From contig CM045745.1 in NCBI GenBank assembly GCA_024760905.1, positions 19,452,782 to 19,516,781 on the forward strand: a DNA stretch of 64,000 nt, in the 5' to 3' direction. Of the stretch, positions 1-10,699 are shown one piece after another (position 1 is the first letter of the stretch; every line of letters begins with the position of its first letter). This DNA is from Plotosus lineatus. Its lineage: Eukaryota; Chordata; Actinopteri; Siluriformes; Plotosidae. The position numbers and the translations under genes were made by a program. Under the pieces are notes generated by a model. That model had not been told where the DNA came from and did not search any database. It worked only from the letters and a program-made list of their open reading frames with translations.

Positions 1-45
1 GATCAGCGATCCAGTGCCCTATACCACTAGACCAACACTGCCCCC
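1..45 (-). mobile_element. SINE-A head fragment cut by window edge
   Basis: The first 45 bases are the reverse complement of the tRNA-like head of the SINE-A family found repeatedly in this window. The A-box (GGTCTAGTGGTATAGG) is visible on the minus strand. The rest of the copy lies outside the window. Confidence 0.75.
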
Positions 46-988
46 TATTTTAAATTAAATTTTAAAAATGTATGAAAGTACAGAAATGTATAAGACTTCC
101 TAGAGGAACTCCTATACCATTAACCATTAATAGCCATAGTCTTACAGCCATTTCATCCCAGGGTCTGTGGCGGAATTCCAATACGAGTACTGTACACCCT
201 ATTTTACCGAACAAAGTACCAATTAGTGATCACGTAAACCAAATCTTAGTGAATAAAAAATACATCAATTACTGCTGTGGTCATTACTATTCTCTATCAC
301 CAATTTGGATAGGGGGGGGGGGACATTGTTATAAGTTCCCTAAAATTTAATTTCAATGCAAAAGTACAGTTTATTCATCATGCCATAAAACTTAAAATTA
401 ATAAAAAGTGAGAAAAGGGTTCAATTCTGGCTTTACTGACAACAAAATGCATTGAGAATCGGGTTGCTTCCATTCTTAAAATTTCAGATAGCAATTCATA
501 AGTACAAGGTCTAGTAACAGACATTGGGGACAACAAATGTACAGGCTGGCAGATTAGCAAAAGCTATTCACCACTGATCGGGATGTTCATCAACACCTTT
601 GAATGGCACTCAAGAGACACAGGATAATATCAACCGGCCTACCAAAAATGGTGAAAGGTCTGCGCAAGCATGATTCGAAACGGGATGCTACAGGCAGGAT
701 TGAAGTCATAAAAAGCGAGAAAAAGCCCTTCATTAAAGAGAAGCAAAGAATAACCATTATGAGGTTTGCATGAAACGTGAGGTCTTTGCTTACAGACGAC
801 TGTAGAAAGATCATGTTCTTCAGAGTACTCCATTTTTAGCTTTTTTCAAACAACATGTAATGTAATGGTTAAACTAAAACTTGGACACTCCTACAAGCTA
901 CAATGTCTCAAACTCTTTGTAAAATTTGTTGAAGCAGGGGAGATGATCTGGGGTATTTCAAGAAAGCTGAAAGAGGTCATATTGATTT
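46..988. other. Unannotated AT-rich stretch, probably pcolce intron
   Basis: No exon, RNA gene or transposon end could be recognised here on either strand. Short open frames exist but show no family motif. Since pcolce is on the plus strand and enters the window mid-gene, this is most simply intron sequence. A G-run near 310 is the only low-complexity patch. Confidence 0.4.
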
Positions 989-1005
989 GGTAAAGGGTAC
1001 ATGAT

Positions 1006-1369
1006 GTCTGTCTGTCTGTCTTCCTTTCGGCTTTTTCCCTTTTACTCGGGAGTCGCCACAGCGAATCATCTGATTCGCACGTTTGATTTGGCAGAGGTTT
1101 TTATGTCGGATGCCCTTCCTGTCACAACTCTTTTTAGCAAGGGACAGAAACACGCTGACGACTTTGCAGCTACTCTTTACGAAAGTCAGCAATGGTTCTT
1201 TTACATGCCTCTCACCATAGACAGTGAGAGACATGGCCCGCCTTTGATAACCCAGTTAGCTGCACTGGAGGGGACAGTGACAACCTTGTGGGGAGTGGGA
1301 CTCGAACCCCCAACCTTTTGGATCAGCGACCCAGCGCCCTATACCACTAGACCACCACTGCCCCCTAAA
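1006..1369 (-). mobile_element. Full-length SINE-A with tail 1 (LINE-like tail)
   Basis: On the minus strand this reads: tRNA-like head with A-box and B-box (GGTTGGGGGTTCGAGTCC), body, then a tail that includes GCTGTGGCGACTCCCG and AAAAAGCCGAAAGGAAG and ends in GACA repeats. It is flanked by a perfect 17-bp target-site duplication, GGTAAAGGGTACATGAT, at 989-1005 and 1370-1386. The perfect duplication implies a recent insertion. Confidence 0.9.
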
Positions 1370-1382
1370 GGTAAAGGGTACA

Positions 1383-1384
<2 letters not shown>

Positions 1385-1477
<93 letters not shown>
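1385..1477. repeat. (TA)n microsatellite
   Basis: About 46 uninterrupted AT dinucleotides directly follow the right target duplication of the preceding SINE. Confidence 0.97.
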
Positions 1478-1481
<4 letters not shown>

Positions 1482-1574
1482 CACTTCGCCAACTTAGACC
1501 ACATAACACTCCATCACATAAAATTCAGATTAAAAATATTTAAAATAATTTTATAGAAAATAAATAATAAAATT

Positions 1575-1668
1575 ATATTTATTTAAAAATTGTATTTATA
1601 GGTTGTAATGCAACAAAATAAGTCAAAAGCAAAGGGGGTGAATACTTTTGCAAAGCACTTTCCATATA
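1575..1668. mobile_element. Possible Tc1-like transposon terminus
   Basis: The segment containing GTGAATACTTTTGCAAAGCA resembles the terminal repeat of a common fish Tc1-type element. The partner terminus was not found, so this is a lone end or a chance likeness. Confidence 0.3.
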
Positions 1669-1959
1669 CTGTATTCGCACCTAGGGGTAAATTCAAATAC
1701 TAATTCAAATACTATCATGTTTTTGGTAGGAAAATTCAGAAGCCAGAGGAAATTTATGGACACATATGAGCAAGTAATAACATATACATATATCAATTAT
1801 ACTTATACACTGCTTCTAACAAGTACAAGGTTGACTTGCATGGGGAAAATAAAAATGAAATCGAGTAAGGGGTAAAAGTAAATGGACAAACTCGAGCTGG
1901 ATACTGCTGAGTTATGAGTGGCAATGCATGTTAAATTTTAATTGATTTTAAACACCACT

Positions 1960-2300
1960 GGGCAGTGGTGACTTGGTGGTGGAATGCTGGATGACTGAGT
2001 CCAAGGTGACGGGTTCAAGCCCCACTATCAAGGGTTGTCACTGCTGTCCACCCAGTGCAGCTAACTGAGTTATCAAAGGCCGGCCATTTCTCTCACTGTT
2101 TACGGTGAGAGACATGTAAAAGAAACATTGCTGACTGTTGTCAAGAGTAGCTCCATAGCCTGTACATGTTCAGGCGTGTTCATCCCCTGCGATGACCTTG
2201 CGAGCTGGTGTAGTCTGCCTTCGCCAAGAGTCGACTGAGATTGGCGCCAGCCTTCCCGCAACCCTAATCAGCATTAAGCAGAATGAAAGAATGTATGAAT
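1960..2300 (+). mobile_element. SINE-A with tail 2, old copy
   Basis: The head starts GGGCAGTGGTGACTTGG, with B-box GACGGGTTCAAGCCCC. The body carries the family signature TATCAAAGGCCGGCCAT. After TTCATCCCCTGCGATGACCT it switches to tail 2 (accctaatca...gcattaagca, then ATGA-like repeats). It is divergent from the other copies, with no clear target duplication. Confidence 0.8.
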
Positions 2301-2478
2301 AAATACCATTGACTGAAAATGTATAAAGAGTTTCTCAAAAAAATTCATTTGGAAAAATGTACATTGAGAATTGAGATAATCCAGCAGCTGGCCTTTCATA
2401 CGCAATAGATAGACTTGCAGTAAAAAAAAACAAAAAAACAAACAAAAAAAAAACAACCTACACACATCGTATAATTAT

Positions 2479-2824
2479 GAGGCAGTGGTGGCCAGGTGAT
2501 AAGGTGCTGGATTATCGATCCTAAGGTTGGGGGTTCAAACCCTACTGCCAATGGTTGTCACTGGGGTCCCCCCTGGTGGAGCTAAATGGGTTATCAAAGG
2601 CCAGCCGTGTCTCTCACTCTCTATGGTGTCAGGCATGGAAAAGAACCATTGCTGACTTTCACCAAGAGAATACTGCATAGCTGTCAGCATGTTTCTGCCC
2701 TGCGATGGCCTGGCGAGCTGTCTGGGGTGTAATCTGCCCTCACCCAGAGTTGGCTGGAATGGGCACCAACATCCCTGTGACCCTAAATAGGATTACTTGT
2801 TGCAGAAAATGAAGGAATGAGTCA
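2479..2824 (+). mobile_element. SINE-A with tail 2 next to a pcolce splice acceptor
   Basis: Head, body and tail 2 are all present. The target duplication TATAATTAT lies at 2470-2478 and 2825-2833. The right copy ends 15 bases before the pcolce exon that starts at 2849, so the insertion sits against the polypyrimidine tract of that exon, and any branch point must lie in or beside SINE sequence. Confidence 0.85.
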
Positions 2825-2848
2825 TATAATTATTTTTTTCTATTATAG

Positions 2849-3957
2849 GCCAATTGTGAGCAGAGGAAATGAGCTGTTGGTGCAGTTTGTATCTGACCTC
2901 AGTTTGACAGGGGCAGGATTCATGGCACATTATAAGAGTATCCCCCGTGGTTCTCGAGTTGTAACACCATCCCTGGACACTGTGTCTGGACCAAGAATTG
3001 ACTCTAATCTTCCTAACTCAATTCCCATACCTAGACCAACATCTAAAGCCACAGTTAGAACTAAACCCAAATCTACACCTAAGCCTAAAACCATTGTTAA
3101 ACCATCAGTCAGGCCACAGAAGCCTAAGCCTGCCAAACCAACTCCTAAGCCAATCAAGCCTAAAGCAGCAAAACCTTCAGTGAAACCCAAGCCTAAGCCA
3201 TCTCAAAAAGCTATCAATAGGGTTACACCAAAACCTGCAGTAAAACCAACTGTAAAGCCTAAAGCTAAACCGACTCCAAAGCCTAAAGTGAAGCCAAATA
3301 CAAAGCCAAGTGTTAAAGCCACAGCCAAACCAAGCACCAAGCCAGTGAAACCTACACCTGCAACCAAGCCCAAGCCCAAGACCAAACCTAAGCCTAGTGT
3401 GAAAACTACCCCAAAACCAAAGACCAAACACGCCACCAACACAAGCACCAAGATCACGACAACAGGAAATAAGAAGTGTGAGTAGATCAGCACATGAGCA
3501 TTTTCTTCGATTTTTGTATGTGTTTGTGTAAGACTATCTTTTTGAGAATTATTTTCCACACAGCACTACAAAATCCACAGTGTGCACAGCCATGTAAGAG
3601 GACAGGTACTCTTCTGACCAGCTTCTGCCCCAGCGACTTTGGTAAACTCCTTTCTTTTGACCCCTTACTTCCACTTATTTCTGTTGTGTATAGAACAGTG
3701 GTTCTTAACCTTGTTGGAGGTCCTGAACCCCACCAGTTTCATAGTCACCGAGCCCTTCTTTATTGGAAAATAAAATATGATTTTTTTTTTTTTTTCAAAT
3801 TCAAGACATAGGTATATGTTTTTACTGGGGCACCAAAATGAACCGTGCATTAACATCACTGTGTTCAAAGAACAAAACCAATAGAATGCATGAACTCCGC
3901 CCATCAAAATTACTTACATTTTTATGTGAGGTGCACATCTGTGTGTGCACGCGCACA

Positions 3958-4000
<43 letters not shown>

Positions 4001-6449
4001 ATTTTTTATTTACATCTTATGGATTATTTTTGAATGTTTAATTGTTATTATAAGCATTTATAGCGCTGAATATGTATTTATTGATATTATATACACATAT
4101 ACATGTACATATACGTCAATCAGCGGGAGGTTGATCCTACTTTGCAAATCATGCAGATAGGACGCTGACTAGCATCACATTCCGTTATGTATGTGAAACC
4201 ATCTTCGTCCGACCACTTTCTTTTTTGCTCAACATACTACGTATGGATTAACACATTAAGAAAGAAATCACATGACGTACCATCACAACAGTCACAATTC
4301 AACTACCGAGCACACCAAATTTCCTGCTGCACAGATGGGCCAAGCAATGTAGCGTGATCACCTGCAGCCAATGATGGCCAAGCGGGACATGTTGTCATGA
4401 ATATGAGTTGGGTGTGTGTCTTGACCTCCGTCGAACCCCTGAGACTGACTCACCAAACCCCTAGGGTTTCCATCGAACCCAGGTTAAGAACCACTGGTAT
4501 AGAAATATAATTCATTGCATTTGAAGAAGAAGACCTTGAAAATTTTTATTTAAGGTTTTCAAGCTGGTTCTCTAAACTGATGCCTATTAGTAATTTAATA
4601 CAAAACTGATGAAGATTTTAAACAAAAGAAATTCATTTGCAGCATTATTTGTTTATTTATTTTTTACTTTTCCCACACAAAAAAATACTATTTAAAAGGT
4701 TGTTGGTTTTTATTCTTTTTTTAAGCCTGCAAAATCTTTAGTGCTCTTGCAAATTTCCAAGTACTGTATAATAATAAGTAAAATTTCCATAATAATATTA
4801 CAAACTTTGTAGAACCATGTAAAGTTGCTATCTGGAAATTACTATTATAAAACAATGCAATAAAATTCTCATGTCCCTGTTTGTCTCAAACCCCCCCACC
4901 CAGTCCTGACAGGAAAAGTGACATCAGTGAAATCAAATCCACGTGGCAGTGTTGAAGTGGACGTGTATATAATGAAGATGTTTAAAAGAGGCAAACTTAA
5001 CGTCACCAAGAGAGGCCCAGTTATGTCCGTCATTCTTTCTGCTTCCTGCTCAAAATGTCCTGCACTGCGTAAAGGTACAGTCTTCATGGCTCACATCTTG
5101 TGTATACATGTTTTAAGGTTGTTTCTTATTATAGGTATTTGAGAATTGTGTTCACACCTAGGCTACTCTAGCCTCTCAAGCGAACAAAGCTCTTCTGGCT
5201 TTCCATAGATATCAAAAGAGAGCAGGGGTTTTGGCTTTTGTAGATCTTTTTAAAATATTCGATGTTTTGGAGACAAAGTCAGAGAGGCTAGATTGAGATG
5301 GTTTGGACATGTACAGAGGAGGGATAGTGAGTATATTGGTAGTAGGATGCTGAGGTTGGAACTACCAGGCAGAAGGCCCAGAGGAAGACCAAAGAGAAGA
5401 TTTATGGATGTGGTGAAGGCGGACATGAAGGTCGTTGGAGTAAGAGTAGAAGATGCAGAGGGTGAGATGGAGGCAGATCATTTGCTGTGGCGACCCCTGA
5501 AGGGAACAGCCGAAAGAAAAAGAAGAAGAAGAAGAAGAAGATGCTATGGTTAAACCCATATGATGTTATGGTTCAGAAATTTGGGGTACCACTTATTGTA
5601 AAATTAATTGAGCAAATACAAATAAAAACTTGTAAATATTTCTTGAAAGTTGGAAAAAATTGTTGTAGTAATATGGTTCTAGGTGAATGTGGCAGGTTCC
5701 CCCTACAAATTACTTCTATGACAAGGGCCGTTAAATTTTGGTGTAGACTTTTAAGACTTCCAAGTTCTAGATGACCTCACCAGTTCTATTTAATGCTGAA
5801 GGCATTAGATGAGTCTGGACGCACAACATGGGCATCGTATATTAAAAATATTTTGTTTAGACTGGGGTTTGGTTTCACTTGGGTATCACAGGATATTGGT
5901 GATGTTGATATTTTTATTTCAGTTTTTAAGCAGAGGTTATCTGATCATCTCTTCCAAAATTGGCATTCATCATTACAGAACACATCCAAGCCCTCTAGTT
6001 ATTTACTGTTCAAGTCCCTTCTAAATGTTGAAACATACATTAACTCAGATATAGCACCTTATTTGAGAATCTATTTCGCAAATTTTCGATGTGGTACTTT
6101 CAAACTTTGCACTGAGACCGGTAGATATAAAATTGTTCCTTATAATTTTAGATTTTGTCCTTTATGTGTGAAAAACAATATCTATGAAATTGAAGATGAA
6201 ATCCATGTAATACTTTATTGCAAAGGCTACACGGGTATAACAAATACATGATTAAGTAAATATTTGAAGTCCCCCTTATCACAACACAGTTTTATTAATA
6301 TTATGTCATCAACTGATATTAATGCAATCCGTAACCTATGCTTATTTCTTATCCATCTTAAGAAAATCAGAAATTCAACTGGTCTACAACAATAGTTCAT
6401 GCTTTCATTTATTCATTTTGTCTGTATTTTGGGCTAATGGCCTTTTAAA

Positions 6450-6480
<31 letters not shown>

Positions 6481-6723
6481 ATACATGTTTTATCTATACT
6501 GTTATCATAATAAAGAAACATCATTTTATTCACTCATATATATTTTTCAATACTGTATTAAGGATTAATTCTGTAACTCTTTTGTGTCTCAGGAGTAAAC
6601 TATGTGCTGATGGGCCAGGTAGATGAAGCAGGACATGGCATTCTGAACCCTTCTGACTTTGTTCTACTCCATAAGCAGGTTCATGATAAAGCACTGGCCA
6701 TGTTATCGAAGAAAGGATGCTAA
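2849..6723 (+). CDS. pcolce: Procollagen C-endopeptidase enhancer, last four coding exons
   Basis: Secreted glycoprotein that binds procollagen and stimulates C-propeptide removal by BMP-1/tolloid proteinases. Exons: 2849-3477, 3564-3641, 4904-5074 and 6593-6723 (TAA stop). The three introns inside the window are phase 1 with GT-AG ends, which supports the model; the first exon has a phase 2 acceptor. Exon 1 here holds the end of CUB2 (GNELLVQFVSDLSLTGAGF...YKSIPRGS), followed by about 150 residues of Lys/Pro repeats. The next exons give the NTR domain, with cysteines in QCAQPCKRTGTL, SFCPSDF, SCSKC and the terminal KKGC, plus the GVNYVLMGQV motif. CUB1 and most of CUB2 lie left of the window. 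The YK-PRG, VLLHK and LSKK residues fit PCPE-1 better than PCPE-2. The linker is far longer than in mammals. Introns contain a hAT element and two LINE 3' ends. No clear poly(A) signal was identified. Confidence 0.9.
3696..4496. mobile_element. Non-autonomous hAT element in a pcolce intron
   Basis: The 801-bp element starts CAGTGGTTCTTAACC and ends GGTTAAGAACCACTG, so the termini are inverted repeats of hAT type. It is flanked by a perfect 8-bp duplication, GTATAGAA, at 3688-3695 and 4497-4504, as expected for hAT. A TG microsatellite lies inside (3960-3998). No transposase motif is visible. Its middle (about 3896-4150) is similar, inverted, to 28400-28645. Confidence 0.92.
3960..3998. repeat. 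(TG)n microsatellite
   Basis: Uninterrupted TG run inside the hAT element. Confidence 0.95.
5256..5540 (+). mobile_element. LINE 3' fragment, source of SINE tail 1
   Basis: A 5'-truncated non-LTR retrotransposon. The frame from 5293 reads MRWFGHVQRRDSEYIG, then a GRRPRGRPKRRFMD block typical of reverse transcriptase C-termini. It ends with GCTGTGGCGACCCCTGAAGG, CAGCCGAAAG and an AAG-rich tail. The clade may be RTE-like, but this is not settled. The 3' end is shared with SINE-A tail 1. Confidence 0.8.
5555..6490 (+). mobile_element. LINE ORF2 C-terminus and 3' tail
   Basis: A 5'-truncated non-LTR element inserted beside the previous LINE. Two frames (5606-5774 and 5793-6251) together encode a reverse-transcriptase C-terminal region, with VLGECGRFPL, then a zinc-knuckle-like CPLC...DEIHVILYC. 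The 3' end carries (TGTC)n at 6452-6480. The 3' segment from about 6208 matches 60507-60766, so both belong to the same family. The reading frame is broken. Confidence 0.75.
6452..6480. repeat. (TGTC)n tail repeat
   Basis: Tetranucleotide run at the LINE 3' end. Confidence 0.9.
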
Positions 6724-7028
6724 CCACGCCTTCGCTCCCCCCCACCCACAATTTTGGAAAGCAATGTTAATCTCTGGGACAATTACGAATCAACCATGAA
6801 CTGTAATTAAAAAAATGACTTCTGATTTATTAATTTTAAGCAGAATGTCAGTGCATCCTGTTGCCACTACTACAACTGAAGTGTGTATACACCTTTAGAA
6901 TAGTATTCACCTCAACGTGTATGACAGAAGCTATGGTCAGCAAACATGCGACAAATATATGAAGCAGATTTATCACCCTGCTAAACATGCTCTAGTATTA
7001 TCTAGAATTATCTGGTATCTGTTTAAAG

Positions 7029-7030
<2 letters not shown>

Positions 7031-7068
<38 letters not shown>

Positions 7069-7070
7069 TT
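7031..7070. repeat. (ATT)n microsatellite
   Basis: Trinucleotide run downstream of the pcolce stop. Confidence 0.95.
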
Positions 7071-7233
7071 TGCTCTTAAATTATATGAAGTTCTTGGATT
7101 TTAAGTACATTCTGGAGTGTATTCTTTTATGTCACATCAATTTTTCAGCTTCAGAAATTAAAAGAGAATTGGAAAACATATTGAATAATTGTGTAGATAA
7201 TGAGTTAAAATCTTACTTAAATAAAATTAAAAG

Positions 7234-7276
<43 letters not shown>

Positions 7277-8167
7277 TATCCGCTATGTCCAGGGTCGGGT
7301 CGTGGTGGCAGCAACCTAAGCAAAGAGGTCCAGATGTCCCTCTCCCAAGCCACTTCCTCCAACTCTCCCGGGGGGGGGACACCGAGGCGGTCCCAGACAA
7401 GTCGAGAGACATAGTCCCCCCAGCAAGTTCTAGGTCAACCCCGAAGTCTCTCATCTGGGAGGCATTCTGACCAGATGCCTGACCAACCTCAACTGGTCCC
7501 TCTCAATGCGGAGGAGCAGTGTATCTACTCCGAGCTCTCCACGGATGGTAGAGCTTCTTACCTTATCACTAAGGGGGAGCCCCACCACCCGGCGAAGGCC
7601 CATTTCAGCAGCTTGTATCTGCAATCTTGTTCTTTCAGTCATTACCCAAAGCTCATGACGATAGGTGAGGGTTGGAACGTAGATCGACTGATAAATTGAG
7701 AGCTTTGCATTGCGGCTCAGCTCCTTCTTCTCCATGACGGACCGGTACAGGCTCCACTTAACAACAGAGGCTGCAGCGATCCGTCAGTCGATCTCCAGCT
7801 CCATCCTTCCCTCACTCGTGAACAAGACCCCAAGATACTTAAACTCCTCCACTTGGGGCAGGACCTCATTCCCGACCCGGAGGGTGCATTCCACCCTTGT
7901 CAGACTGAGAACCATGGCCTTGGACTTGGAGGTACTGATCCTCATCCCGACTGCTCCGCACTCGGCTGCGAATCGCTGCAATGAAAGCTGGAGGTCCCGA
8001 CTTGATGAAGCCAAAAGGAAAACATCATCCGTAAAAAACAGAGACGAAATCCAATGGCCACCAAACCCGAACCCCTCAACACCTCGACTGCGCCTAGAAA
8101 TTCTGTCCATAAAAATTATGAACAGAATCTGTGTCAAAGGACAGCCTTGGCAGACTCCAACTCCCAC
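7234..8167 (-). mobile_element. LINE reverse transcriptase fragment, possibly Rex1/CR1-like
   Basis: The minus strand encodes reverse-transcriptase palm motifs: GCPLTQILFIIFMDRISRRS, then LFFTDDVFLLASSS, in which the usual FADD box reads FTDD. It continues with the thumb block VEEFKYLGVLFTSEGRM. After a frameshift near 7740-7780 the C-terminus follows (LSIYQSIYVPTLTYRHELWV). The element ends in an (ATC)n tract at 7234-7276. The 5' end is cut at about 8168, where it abuts mariner sequence. It is a decayed, non-functional copy. Confidence 0.8.
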
Positions 8168-8430
8168 CGGAAAAACTCTTTTTTTTGGGACTCAAGAAAC
8201 CCCTGAACTGCAGCTATGACATCATCGTCACTGGCAAAATGGCGACCAGCCAAGGCTTTTTTTAGTTGGGTAAAAAGATGGAAGTCGGAGGGGGCCAGGT
8301 CTGGCGTATAAGGTGGATGGGGAACAAGTTCGAATCCACAATCGTGAATTGTTGCCATGGCAGCCACTGAGGTGTGGGCTGGTGCATTGTCTTGGTGGAA
8401 GAGGATTCCTCTTGTGAGCATTCCTGGCCT
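8168..8430 (-). pseudogene. Mariner transposase C-terminal fragment
   Basis: The minus frame reads ILFHQDNAPAHTS followed by PPYTPDLAPSDFHLFTQLKK, the second and third catalytic aspartate regions of mariner-type (D34D) DDE transposases. The N-terminal half is absent. The open frame runs without a stop across the junction into LINE sequence, which must be fortuitous. The element is dead. Confidence 0.85.
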
Positions 8431-8499
8431 TTTTTTTTTTAATCGAATTTCGAATTTCTGATTTCTGAACGAATTTCTGGTTTCTACAATTTTCACTGA

Positions 8500-9330
8500 A
8501 TCCTTGACCCTTGCTTATTCAAAAATCTGCAAAAACTATAAAAAGCAAGTTAGAATCTTAAAATTTGGCAGGAATACTTACAAAAGGTTGAACTTTCAAA
8601 AAAAAAAAACATAGGTTTGGCCATGCATCAGTGCTTCTTATACACGACACTTAAAACTTTTCATACGCCCCTCGTATATATAATGGTATCATTAAGTAAA
8701 ATATTGGTCATTAATGTTTGCGACTGGAATTAGCAAAGAAAACGTGTTAACTTGGAAAATATACGAACATTATTGAAATAGCAACTCAACTCAAACTCAA
8801 CTTTATCATCATTCATTACATACAGAGCATGCAGTAGAACAAAATGTAATTTTGTGCAAGCGCCATGTACCATAGACAACGTTTACCTGAACACATTTGT
8901 TTGAATTAGCTGAACCTTGTGCTTTCAAAGAAGACAAAATACATACTTCATTTTGTATGAATATTTGCTTCCTGCTGCACACATAAATATTTTACTGAGG
9001 TAGGGCTGAGACACTTATCCCTGCAGAGTACAAATAGATATGATTCATGATAGTTTTTGAAAATTTGAAAACATTTTGAAAACCTTTAACCTGAAATGTA
9101 TCGCAGTGATATTGATATAAAGCATACAGTCGCTGGTTAGATGAGCAAAAGCACCTTTGAAGCATAAAACCATTTCTTAAAATCTAAGGAATAAAAAAAT
9201 ACACTTATTTTCTTCAAAATGTAAAAGCAGGAACACAAGCATTTCAATTTGAATAGTGCTCAAGTATGAATATGCTATTGTACATTTATACAAATGTATA
9301 ATAAGGCACAATTACATAGGCGTTCCTCAA
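8500..9330. other. Stretch without recognised features
   Basis: AT-rich sequence with no exon, RNA gene or transposon terminus that I could recognise. A short A-run lies near 8600. Confidence 0.4.
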
Positions 9331-9344
9331 CCTCGGGAAATTCA

Positions 9345-9589
9345 TTCATTTTCTGTAACAGCTTAATAATAATTAGGGTCACGGGGAGGCTGGCGCGCAT
9401 CCTGGCCGACTCTGGGCGAGGGCAGAGTACACCCTGGACAGCTCGCCAGGCCATCGTAGGGGAGAAACATGCTGATGGCTATGCAGCCTACTTTTGTTGA
9501 AAGTCAGCAATGGTTCTTTTACAGCCTCACACCATAGACAGTGAGAGACATGGCAGGCCTTTGATAACCCAGTTAGCTGCGCTTGGGGG
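9345..9589 (-). mobile_element. SINE-A with tail 2, 5'-truncated
   Basis: On the minus strand the body and tail 2 are present, ending with the ATGA-rich 3' terminus, but the tRNA head is missing. The duplication CCT(C/T)GGGAAATTCA at 9331-9344 and 9590-9603 shows that the copy integrated in truncated form. Confidence 0.85.
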
Positions 9590-9645
9590 CCTTGGGAAAT
9601 TCAACAATTAATTAACTTAAGGCTTCCACTATAAAATGCCTCATT

Positions 9646-10005
9646 GTGGTGGTCTAGTGGTATAGGGTGCTGGATCGCTGATCCAAAAGGTTGGGGGTTC
9701 GAGTGCCACTCTCCACAAGGTTGTCACTGCCCCCCCCCCCCCTTCCAGTGCAGCTAACTGGGTTATCAAAGGCGGGCCATGTCTGTCACTGTCTATGGTG
9801 AGAGGCATGAAAAAGAACCATTGCTGACTTTCGTAAAGAGTAGCTGCAAAGTCGTCAGCGTGTTTCTGTCCCTTGCTAAAAAGGGTTGTGACACGAAGGG
9901 CATCCGACGTAAAAACCTCTGCCAAATCAAACGTGCGAATCAGATGATTCGCTGTGGCGACTCCCGAGTAAAAGGGAAAAAGCCGAAAGGAAGACAGACA
10001 GACAG
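9646..10005 (+). mobile_element. Full-length SINE-A with tail 1, young
   Basis: Complete head, body and tail 1, ending in GACA repeats. Perfect 18-bp target duplication ACTATAAAATGCCTCATT at 9628-9645 and 10006-10023. A-box and B-box match the Pol III consensus. Confidence 0.93.
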
Positions 10006-10253
10006 ACTATAAAATGCCTCATTCTCTCTTGCTCAGCATCAAATTGCAACTAAATGTCTCCCCCTGTATACAATTCCAGCACCATCTTACCATGTCCATT
10101 TTTGAAATAAGAACAAAAAAGTAATGGAAGATGAATATGTCTCCAGCTTGTACTTCTGTTCATTCTCTGTTTTCCCACAGCCTTGTCTATTTTTGACATT
10201 TCAGAATTCTACTCTACTCTAACATCCAGCAGTGTCATGTTACTGATGGAGAA

Positions 10254-10255
<2 letters not shown>

Positions 10256-10313
<58 letters not shown>
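10256..10313. repeat. (TG)n microsatellite
   Basis: Uninterrupted TG run. Confidence 0.97.
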
Positions 10314-10314
<1 letters not shown>

Positions 10315-10407
10315 TATGAGATAGAGAGCGAGAGAGAGGTAGTGTGTAGGAGATTGCTAGGGTATAATGCCTACCTTCCAGCTGTTCCTGTAACTCAGCC
10401 AAGCTAC

Positions 10408-10435
10408 ATACACACACACACACCACACATACACA

Positions 10436-10501
<66 letters not shown>
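10408..10501. repeat. (CA)n microsatellite
   Basis: CA run with small interruptions at its left end. Confidence 0.97.
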
Positions 10502-10503
<2 letters not shown>

Positions 10504-10507
10504 TTTT

Positions 10508-10680
10508 CTAATCATTCATTATCCTCAGTAGCCACTTTGATCTGGTCAGGGTCATTGAGGATTTGGAGTATATCATATCCCCTGGGAACACCATGTGCAA
10601 GGCAGGAGTATGGGCCGTCTGGGCACCATGTGTAGGCATACACACATTCACACACTCAGTGGACATTATCCACATCTTAA
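10508..10680 (-). mobile_element. Diverged V-SINE tail fragment
   Basis: ATCATTCATTATCCTCAGTA followed by TGGTCAGGGTC resembles the reverse complement of the tail-2 end. Strongly decayed. Confidence 0.4.
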
Positions 10681-10699
10681 ATGCAAATACAGTTCAACA

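Noticed and set aside
1001..1543. Open frames across SINE and TA repeats (also 18674-19211, 9641-10012, 39127-39429)
   Set aside because: The proteins are translations of SINE-A and of dinucleotide runs (YIYIYI, THTHTH, VCVCVC), found identically in every SINE copy.
3177..3559. Long minus-strand open frames rich in Gly, Leu and Phe
   Set aside because: They are the antisense of the Lys-Pro repeat exon of pcolce, where repetitive codons avoid stops on the other strand.
6452..6480. Short regular repeats (TGTC, GACA, ACTGT, ATCTT) as CRISPR-like arrays
   Set aside because: They are perfect tandem microsatellites without spacers, mostly at retroposon 3' ends, in a eukaryotic genome.
9654..9725. 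tRNA-like sequences with good A- and B-boxes, taken as tRNA genes
   Set aside because: They recur as the 5' end of about 350-bp dispersed elements with target duplications and do not fold into complete cloverleaves with a 3' acceptor stem. They are SINE heads.
10235..10501. Open frames of CV, HT or CVCV repeats
   Set aside because: Pure microsatellite translation.
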